A DNA stretch of 64,000 nt from Siphonodentalium dalli. Taxonomy: Eukaryota > Mollusca > Scaphopoda > Gadilida > Siphonodentaliidae. The notes beneath the pieces were generated by a model, which searched no databases, was not told where the DNA came from, and saw nothing but the letters and a program-made list of their open reading frames with translations. Positions 56,276 to 64,000 of the stretch are shown here, in pieces. Both the position numbers and the translations under genes were made by a program. The DNA lies in the NCBI GenBank assembly GCA_032622095.1, contig CP136061.1, positions 88,714,983-88,778,982 on the forward strand, read 5' to 3'. Each line of letters opens with the position of its first letter. The stretch's first letter is position 1.

Positions 56276-58156
56276 TAGCCCTTAGCTCATCAGTGGGCAA
56301 ATTGTTCAATAAAGTAATTAATCATAGATTGGCTAAATTTATGGAGATTAATAACGTTATAAGCGAAAATCAATTTGGTTTTAGTGCTGGCAAAAGTACA
56401 ATTGACAGCGCCTTCGTTCTACATGCGTCTATTCAAAAATATATCACTGCTAAAAAAAACAGTATATGCAACGTTTGTAGATTTTCGGAAAGCATTCGAT
56501 ACAGTCGATCGACAAATACTTTTTAAGAAAATGGAGTTAATTGGAATTACCGGCAGGACAATGCAGATTGTAAAATCACTATATGATTCAAGTATTTATA
56601 TTACTAACACAAGTAAGGGAATTGGCCCACCTCACCTCTCAACAATTGGAGTCCGACAAGGATATGTATTATCCCCTCTATTATTCAAGATATTTATTGA
56701 TGACATTGATGGCATCTTTGATGATAAATGTGACCCATTGTCTATCGGGGTCTAGCAAACTAAATCACTTATTATTTGCGGATGATTTAGTGCTATTGTC
56801 AGAAAGTCCGGAGGGACTTCAGCGGTCATTAGATAGCTTACAGTCTTACACAAATATGAACGCTCTCTCAGTCAATCCTGATAAGACCAAATGCATGATT
56901 TTTCGAACTAGAAAACCAAACTTTAACAAAAACTTCTTCCTTGCTGGAAATCAATTGGAAATTGTTAACGAATACACATATCTTGGAATAACCTTTGCAA
57001 ACACGGGAAAATTCATACAGGCAGTGGATAACCTGAGCGTCAAATGGCTCTCTTTTCAATAACACATGCATGTGCTAATAAAGCACCACTCCCTCTTAAA
57101 ACGTCCCTTAAACTATTTGACAAATTAATTAAACCCATCATCTTATACGGAAGTGAAATTTGGGCAACAGGAATAACTAAACAAAATTATGATCGTTATT
57201 CGTGTGAAAAAGTTCATGTATCACATTGCAAACATATTCTCGGAGTTGGAAAATATGCATCTAATTCTGCTGTTCGAGCTGAACTAGGAAGCTATCCGTT
57301 ATATATTGATGCATTGTATAGAATGGCTACCTACGCGTTAAAATTACCTCACGTTGCACGAGCAAGTTATTGCAAGACGCAGTTATTGAACAACTTAACG
57401 GAAAAACTGGTAGTTCCATCTTCAAAAGTTTAGAATCGTATGGGTTTACTATAAATAGAGATGAGAGTAGTAGCGTCCTTCTGAGTAGTCTGATTTCGTT
57501 CAAACGACAGCTTCAGAAAAACCATGTTATAGATTTTCGAGTCAGTATGCTTGATAGCGCTTCTAAATCCGGCAAAAACAAGCTAAGAACATATAGGCGT
57601 TTCAAACGAAATTTTGAGTTAGAACCCTACCTTATTCACACAGCTTCCCAATCTGACCGTACAATGTTTACGCGACTGAGAATAAGTAATCATTCTCTTG
57701 CTATTGAAAAAGGTAGACATACGCAACCGAAAAAGACACCTTTACCATTACGGCTGTGTGTGTTCTGTGAAGACAAAATCGTGGAAGACGAAAGACACTT
57801 CTTAATTGACTGCCCCCATTATTCCACCCAGCGTAGTGAATTACTAAAACTAATGGAGGGAAGTTTTATTAATTTTCGACTGATGAGTAGATGGGACCAA
57901 CTGAAGCATATATTAGATAATGACCTTACAGAACATTGTGCGAAAGTTTGCAACATAGTCAGGAGGTTTTTCGAGTGCAGATTGAACAATACCTAAATAT
58001 TATTATATAATGCATATAAGTTACACGACTGAGTGATGTTATTATTATACAGTTTATGTTTGTTCATGTACCACATTAATATTATATCTATGTATGGCAA
58101 CCTGTCCCAACCCAGGGACGTATTTTGCTTAATAAAATTCTATTCTATTCTATATT
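56276..58156 (+). mobile_element. 5'-truncated LINE with reverse transcriptase and C-terminal domain
   Basis: Reads VGKLFNKVINHRLAKFMEIN, ENQFGFSAGKSTIDSAF, DFRKAFDTVDRQILFKKM, LLFADDLVLLSES and NPDKTKCMIFRTRKPN (reverse transcriptase blocks in order; catalytic FADD), then RLRISNHSLAIEKGRHTQPK and the CVFCEDKIVEDERHFLIDCP zinc knuckle. About five overlapping frames show at least four frameshifts. The 3' end is TTGCTTAATAAAATTCTATT with (TTCTA)n. The endonuclease and 5' part are missing. The flanks match 44.87-45.13 kb, so the site is a known empty site. Jockey/I-like clade; exact family open. Confidence 0.85.
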
Positions 58157-58337
58157 GAGTTATCTCGCGTGGTACGCCTTTAAATGAGATGATAGTATTG
58201 ACTGAATTATCCGAACAAATTCCATAACGAAAACAGCAAGCGATTGTGCATGAAAATCAGCGATTCGCCACCTTGATTATATGTGGATAGCATCGTCTTA
58301 TCGGAGCCGTGTACCGTTCCGGCTCCATAGAAATCAA

Positions 58338-60242
58338 TCATATGCGAGTCTCTTCGATATTCCTCTCGTTCGCTGCACCGTTATGTTGAATTTTTCTGCG
58401 ATTTTTGGTCGACAGTGCATAAATTAATTTGTCCTTGAATAGCGCATCGTCAGCATCAACATAAGTAAACGTCTGCAAACAACGTCTGACGTCAGATTCC
58501 ATTTCTTTTTTGGGAACGTCCTCTAACTTGATGACGATGATCCGGCGCGATTTGTCTGACATACATTGACGGAAAGCGGTTCTAAACTCGAACAAGCACC
58601 ACTCGCTCCGGACGAATTCTCGACTAAATACTAATATGGCGTGTCGACTGTCCTCAATACTATCTACAATATTCTCCGCAATAGATTTCCCGGGAATGAA
58701 ATCCTTGTGATGTAAACAAAACTGAAGCTCCTCTCGTGCGTTTCCGACAATTTGCGGAAGCAAACTATTTACGACCCAATCTAAATCAGCCGCGGCGTAG
58801 CACACTATGGCGTTATATCTGAAATCACGCTCCTCTTTGTACCCATGGTTACATGGCAGGTTCACGTTTAGTCTCGTGTATAGTAAAATTCTTATCTCCT
58901 CCCGGAACTTGAAGATAATGCCAAATAAAATGGCCGCCAACAAGAAACTACCGAGTGATATGCCCGTGATGGTGAGGGGGTCGAAATCTTCAATATTAAT
59001 AATGGGCCTGGCGTTGGGTTCACGCTGTGGACAAACTTCAGTCTCATTAAGTTCAACTATCTTTCTTCCAAGCAGTGAGTTGGGCGTGGCGCATGTTATA
59101 TTGGATGGGTACATAACAGGTCCGTTGTTGCTCTCGTTCCGTATTTTACGTAGTAGCTGAATGGTAGGAAGTATGGCACAGTCACATGCGAAAGGATTAT
59201 TCATTATGTCTACATGTAGTGTTCTCAGGTTCTCTAGCTGTTCAACTTGGCTCTGCGTCAAATTGGTAATCTTATTCGACGTCAGATCCAGCGTCGTTTC
59301 TCCCTCCATTATCATATCTTCGACGTTAAACTTTGTTATAAGATTACCGGACAAATTTATATAATTAAGAGATGGCATGGTCACTCTCCATTTATTGAAT
59401 ATTTCAGGAAACTCCTTCATTCCACAATTGGAAGCATCCATATGCTTAAGATTCGAAAATCGGAAATAGATCATAATATAATCTAGATAATTTATAGTTT
59501 GATTATCGAAGCAAAAACGAACAGACTGCAAACGGTCATACAGGCATGGTGAGGATATAATATGTGAGATTTGTGCTATCAAGGGCAATGTCGATTTTCC
59601 CAAATCCATAAAGTTCCTACAGCCGTCACAATATGATAACTGGAACGTGTTATTGACGAAGATAATGTTCTCTGAGTGATAGGGACCACAAAGTCCGATG
59701 TCCGAATAATTCTCTAAGATCCAAGCTGTGGGCGCTGTTATTTTGAACCCTGAATTCGTTATCTCCATGTACTTTATTGATGTCATATCTGTGGAAAAAA
59801 AATCTTTGCCCGATTCGCGAATTACACAGTTATTAATGGCTATGCTCCATAAGTATTTCCCAGCCTTTATGAAGGACGACACCACGCCGCCATCGCGACA
59901 TGTCACTCTGAGTTCAAATTTCGGAAATCCAAACTGAGGCTGACGTTTATCCACATTGGGGTGACTCCCAAAGTACCAATTTGACACGGCTGTGGTGTTA
60001 AATATCGCTTTATCAGAAATTACGCAGTCCACCCGGACGACACTAATCGCAAACAAATCGTCAATATGCTCGTAGCTAACAGAACAAACAGACGGTAACG
60101 CTGGAGACGAAGTGTCCGGAACATCCTCGGTCGTTGTGGATAAGGAGTTTTCCGATAAACCATTCACATGAACACACGCACGCGAAACAAACAGATAACA
60201 GAATATCCACCGGACGGGCCAAACGTTCGTGGGTAGTTCCAT
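58338..60242 (-). CDS. Toll-like receptor, single exon, 634 aa
   Basis: The start at 60242 gives a signal peptide (MELPTNVWPVRWIFCYLFVS); an in-frame ATG 16 codons upstream lacks this advantage. Residues 30-260 are a cysteine-containing ectodomain. About 260-345 hold two or three LRRs (LKHMDASNCGMKEFPEIF, LNYINLSGNLIT, TTLDLTSNKITNLTQSQ), and 349-405 the NPFACDCAI LRR C-cap. Residues 425-447 are the membrane helix (TGISLGSFLLAAILFGIIF). About 473-615 is TIR: box 1 YNAIVCYAAAD, box 2 HHKDFIPGKSI, then FSREFVRSEWCLFEF. Toll-like receptors signal through cytosolic TIR-adaptor contacts. The ectodomain is short for the family (few LRRs). The ligand is unknown. A broken tandem paralog lies 12 kb away. 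Confidence 0.92.
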   Translation of the reverse strand: MELPTNVWPVRWIFCYLFVSRACVHVNGLSENSLSTTTEDVPDTSSPALPSVCSVSYEHIDDLFAISVVRVDCVISDKAIFNTTAVSNWYFGSHPNVDKRQPQFGFPKFELRVTCRDGGVVSSFIKAGKYLWSIAINNCVIRESGKDFFSTDMTSIKYMEITNSGFKITAPTAWILENYSDIGLCGPYHSENIIFVNNTFQLSYCDGCRNFMDLGKSTLPLIAQISHIISSPCLYDRLQSVRFCFDNQTINYLDYIMIYFRFSNLKHMDASNCGMKEFPEIFNKWRVTMPSLNYINLSGNLITKFNVEDMIMEGETTLDLTSNKITNLTQSQVEQLENLRTLHVDIMNNPFACDCAILPTIQLLRKIRNESNNGPVMYPSNITCATPNSLLGRKIVELNETEVCPQREPNARPIINIEDFDPLTITGISLGSFLLAAILFGIIFKFREEIRILLYTRLNVNLPCNHGYKEERDFRYNAIVCYAAADLDWVVNSLLPQIVGNAREELQFCLHHKDFIPGKSIAENIVDSIEDSRHAILVFSREFVRSEWCLFEFRTAFRQCMSDKSRRIIVIKLEDVPKKEMESDVRRCLQTFTYVDADDALFKDKLIYALSTKNRRKIQHNGAANERNIEETRI

Positions 60243-60639
60243 AATACAGGTATGTACCCGTCCATTTAACGCGCACAAATAGTCGAACACGGCGGCATGT
60301 ATTCAACCCAAGCAGGATGTTATCACCCAGGATGTACTTAACAGCAGCACAAGCATAGCATTATAAAATTGAACTAGTACTGTTTGCACTAAACGAAAAC
60401 ATTAACATGACAAAAGACAAGATTTAACAACGCTAATACCCTGACGGTTATGCATTGTATATTATATATCGAAATGACTCATGTGCTTGTAACCCTCGGA
60501 ACAAAGTCGCACTACCGACGACTCGGATTCAATTATTTCCATTCGAGTCGACAAAATTGCGACGTTTATTTCAAATAAATGCAAGTAGACGCACTACCGA
60601 CGAACAGAGACGTGGCGACAGGGGGGTTTGGAGTTACTC

Positions 60640-62640
60640 ACCTCCACCCCCCCCCCCCAACTTTGGACAATATTTTCAACAGTTGGAAATTTCATACCTG
60701 CCAAAAAACATTAGTTGGAAATTTCACACCAACAATAGGTTGAAAATATTCTTGTAATTTGATTTTCAAACAATCTATTGGGGGGGGGGGGTTTAGTTTT
60801 TTTTTACCAATATTTGCATATTTAACAATTTTTTTTGTCAAAATTTTGGACTGAAATGGTCATCAGTTGGAAATTTTCCAACCTTAGGGGGGGGTGACAG
60901 GTTGGAAATTTCCAACACTTGGAAAGCTTGTGTCCTGGTCCCTCCCCCGTGACCAGTCAAAACTGCTAGTTAATTTAAGAAAACAATAATGTCATGATAT
61001 ATCTTTAATACCTCCTCTGTGGAGAGTCAGCTTATATACACTGTACACGTATAGAAAATATAATATATGCACAAGGATACATAACAAAGTCAAGCGGAAC
61101 ACGTGCGAAAGAACGCACTGCATTATGAACGAATGCCCCGCATAACGTTGCACGCGTGCAGAAGGAACACAGCGGCGTCTACGATCAGTTCGCCGGAGTT
61201 ACAACAGACATCTATCCATTCACACAGGGTAGTACTTCCTAGAAGTAGCGCCGTTAGGTTCAGACATGACAGGGATTGCTGGCGATCGAAAGCCCGGATC
61301 CCGAAAACGTCAATAATTCTCTCCAAAAAGATATCACGTAGATGTATCACAATACTTGCGTTGCAGGAGAATAGCGCGTGGGTAATCTCATTGTCGTAAA
61401 ATAAACCGCACTGAGCACAACACAGTCTATTTGGATATGTGGTTTTATTTAATAGAAGTGCCAGATGACGCAGCTCTCTCGATCGGTGACGGTTGTGCGA
61501 AAGCAGAGACCATATTCGCCAGGAAGACAGCGGATCGGCGTGGCATTTCAGAAATAAAGAGAGATCAGTGTCAGATGAAACAGAGTTTAACCATTCCAGT
61601 CTGTAGTGAGTTGCAACTGATGATTTCACAAGTTTTTTCCATTCCATTTTACTTGGGAAGAAACCAGTATCCATGTATTCTAGGAGAACATTGAGAAGGT
61701 CGTACTGGCGGAGCAAGGGCATGACATCTGCGACGAACCCAGAAGATTGGCGATTGAAGAAGACATATTGGTGCAATTTTAGCAAAAATAGTTGCAGTGG
61801 AATCTGATGGCCCTGTGGAAGATGAACAAGCTTCTCAACGAATAAAAGTTTTTTCACGTGTAGTTCTCTTGACACAGGCATAATGCCGAGAAGACTTAGA
61901 GAAACATATGATCTGGTTCGAGTTGGTAAAGACTGACAGTTCTTTATACACGAACGGAAAGACTTCTCAATAATGTCATACAGTTGGTCAACATTGTCAT
62001 TGGAATTGTCATCAGTTGGAAATTTTCCAACGTAAGTGGGGGTGTCAGGTTTGAAATTTACAACTCTAGGAAGGTTTGAGTCCAGTCTTGATGCTAGGAT
62101 TTTTCGATTTTCTTGTTCAGATTTCAAAATTTTCGCAGACCGAGCCGAACCATAGTTCCCTCCCCGTGGCCAATACAAAACTGCTAATTAATTTAACAAA
62201 ACAATATTTTACTACATTTGGTCCAACTTGTGGACTGAAATGGTCATCAGTTGGAGAATTTTCCAACCTGAGGGGAGTATGAGGTTTGAAATTTCCAACA
62301 CTAAGAAAGCTTCAGTTGAGGCCAGTCTAGATGCTAGGATTTGCGATTTTTTTGTATAGTTTTCAAAGTGTTCTCACACCGGGCCGAAAACCCATGGTCG
62401 GCCCGGTGTGTCCTGGTCTCTTGCCCGTAGCCGTGAGCATTTATTTGTCTGGAGTTAGAGCACTAGATGTTAGGATTTATACAATTTTCTGGTTAAAATA
62501 TCTGAATGTTCTCATACCGGGAATATAGATGGAAATGTGCAAAACTTGTGTTTGGTCAGATTCTGATTCAAGGGGTGCAGTTGGAATTTCCCAATGTGGA
62601 CACCCCCCCCCCCCCCCCCCACGGAGACCCTCTAGTCACG
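60640..62640 (+). repeat. Poly-C-associated repeat family R, copy 2, split by a LINE
   Basis: 60640-60983 matches 54355-54690 and 61980-62100 matches 54690-54800; the gap is a LINE insertion. 62160-62640 repeats part of the unit again (CTGCTAATTAATTTAAC, GGTCATCAGTTGGAGAAT) and ends in a run of about 17 C followed by ACGGAGACCCTC and CACGTCCCTGTCG. Confidence 0.75.
60984..61979 (-). mobile_element. LINE 3' fragment with 12-bp target duplication
   Basis: CAATAATGTCAT at 60984-60995 and 61968-61979 flanks 972 bp. The minus strand encodes, in one open frame of about 280 codons, EKSFRSCIKNCQSLPTRTRS through LYDNEITHALFSC-like CAQCGLFYDNEITHALFSCN, the C-terminal LINE region with a CxxC...H...C knuckle, ending in MRGIRS and stop at 61123. 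The 5' part is lost by truncation. The 3' UTR is about 127 bp and ends TTAAAGATATATC. The empty site is seen at 54.69 kb. The longer open frame reaching 62178 includes repeat R sequence and is not one gene. Confidence 0.8.
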
Positions 62641-62939
62641 TCCCTGTCGACGAAGAATGCACGTGGGCAACACGAATCTAATTGCTGATGCGTCTGAGAT
62701 CCGTGTTATAGACAATGGTCGCATCTCCGTCGACTCGAATTTATATGTAAGAAATGCAAACGAGCTGCATAATGATATGCTAATGAGGGAGTTCCAACTG
62801 ACACTGGAAAGCCCCAAATGAGCATGGCGTAATTTCGTGGTATTTGAATTCGAGTCGACAGAAGTGCGACATTTGTTTCAAATTAAATGCGAGCAGACGC
62901 ACTGAATCAAATTGTATTCCGTTTGGATGTACCCGCTAC

Positions 62940-63610
62940 AAGGGAAGTGGCGACGTGGGGGGGGGCGTTGTATCACCCCCCCCCAAACTTTGGTAACAAT
63001 TTTCAACATGTTTGAAAGTTCATACTGGAAACAACATTATTGCTCTGTATTAGTTGGACATTTCACGCCAACGATAGGAAATTGTTCTTGTGTCATTTGG
63101 TTTTCCAACAATTTATTAGTGGAGAATTTTTTGTTTTTTGTCCAACATTTGGATATTTCCCTACTTTTGGGGCGTTAAGGTGAAAATTTCCAATACTTCG
63201 GAAGCTTGTGTCCTGGACCTCATGACAGACGTGGCAGTCAAAAGTGCTATTCATTTCAAGAAAACATTATTTTTCTATACTTTTGTTAAAAAATGTGAAC
63301 TGAAATTGTCATGATGCCAGTCTAGATGATATAGGATGTTGCGATTTTCATGTTCATATTTCAACATTTTCTCGCACCGTGCCCAACTATGATCGAATTT
63401 TCATGTTCAGATCTCTGATTTTTCTTATACTGGCAGAACCATGGTCCACCCAATGCATGGTCACAAGTCTACTGATCCATTCAGAATAGGCTATCATTCA
63501 AGCCTATGAAGGAACGGCCGAGGTGGGGTGCAAATTGAAATACGTAAAGTTATTACCTCCACCCCCCCCCCCCCCCCCCCAACGGAGACCATCTTGCTAT
63601 ACGTCCCTGT
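62940..63610 (+). repeat. Poly-C-associated repeat family R, copy 3
   Basis: Starts with GAAGTGGCGACGTGGGGG and a C-run with AACTTTGG, then TTAGTTGGACATTTCACGCC and AACGATAGGAAATTG, and ends with a long C-run, AACGGAGACCATC and ACGTCCCTGTCTG. More diverged than copies 1 and 2. The leader GAGTCGACA(A/G)AA(T/G)TGCGAC before it (62872) also precedes copy 2 (60545). Confidence 0.65.
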
Positions 63611-64000
63611 CTGTCATGTTTATTTTATAGTGGTATCCTGTGTTGACATCGACCTGCTATTAAATTGCTAAAAAAAACGCTTTCGGATAAAAAAAAATAA
63701 ACTAGACCTGATTTCTTTCAGACAAGTTCAGAGCAAAATCCCACCTATAGAATAATGTCAGACCTAAAAGCTGTGTCAAATTCCTAAGAAATAGCGATAT
63801 AAAACCAATACTGTCTTCTCCTCAAAATATTAGAAAGGGTCTTTCGTCCCTTGGAAGTCAAACGCCACATTTTCTCACTAAATTTAACTTTTTAGAATTG
63901 ATATATATTGAGAAATGGTTTATATATATTTGAATATCCGTTCCAATGATGTATTATACAGTATATACTTCATATTTCAGCCGTTTTGACCAAACCGCTC
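63611..64000. other. Gene-free end of window
   Basis: AT-rich sequence with no recognisable gene or element end. Confidence 0.35.

Noticed and set aside
60243-60290. Upstream ATG adding 16 residues to the Toll-like receptor
   Set aside because: The downstream ATG directly precedes a good signal peptide and aligns with the start of the broken paralog.
61980-62178. N-terminal part of the 351-codon minus-strand open frame
   Set aside because: The first 60 or so codons are repeat R sequence outside the LINE target duplication; only the part below 61967 is LINE coding.

Overview
This is a window of a gene-poor, AT-rich and repeat-dense animal nuclear genome. The signs are spliced genes with GT-AG introns, a signal-peptide plus dermatopontin-type extracellular protein, a Toll-like receptor (LRR ectodomain, one membrane segment, TIR domain), fragments of several LINE families, many short inverted-repeat transposons and an interstitial TTAGGG-type telomeric tract. 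A marine invertebrate bilaterian (mollusc, brachiopod or similar) fits best, but nothing here fixes the phylum. No rRNA, tRNA, CRISPR or operon structure was seen.

Layout. 0-7.6 kb: duplicated non-coding repeats, including a 1.1-kb segment present twice and a tandem array rich in ACACG/CCACGG. 8.2-10.2 kb: two LINE remnants. 12.6-13.4 kb: a tandem duplication carrying two very short candidate first exons (signal peptides) on the minus strand. 13.8-23 kb: inverted repeats, a poly-G/poly-C ended element, a piggyBac-like MITE with TTAA target sites, a degenerate telomeric tract, and two hairpin MITEs, one with an 8-bp target duplication. 24.2-41.7 kb: a complete five-exon dermatopontin-like gene on the plus strand, predicted at 218 aa, whose introns hold a CACTA-like element, a 4.4-kb element with about 0.9-kb inverted arms, two tandem hairpin units and more. 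41.8-42.3 kb: a 439-bp MITE with identical 65-bp ends just behind that gene. 42.8-43.6 kb: a 39-bp satellite of exactly 21 units. 45.2-46.8 kb: a broken Toll-like receptor. 47.2-48.7 kb: a piggyBac-like hairpin element, a GC-rich element built of nested palindromes, and further palindromes. 50.6-51.6 kb: an AACCGTTGTAAATT satellite. 53.9-63.6 kb: three LINE copies, a poly-C-associated repeat family, and the intact single-exon Toll-like receptor at 58.3-60.2 kb.

The two receptor copies are a tandem duplication that includes 3' flank. One copy decayed: it lost the C-terminal half of the TIR domain and gained frameshifts. The other stayed open and later received a LINE about 180 bp behind its stop codon. 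The dermatopontin-like gene should make a secreted extracellular-matrix or lectin-like protein, and the receptor is an innate-immune-type membrane protein. Nothing in the sequence links the two functionally.

The most unusual feature is how many unrelated small elements fold into long hairpins: at least six sequence families in 64 kb, several with recognisable target-site duplications. All calls come from reading the sequence alone; no database search was run.
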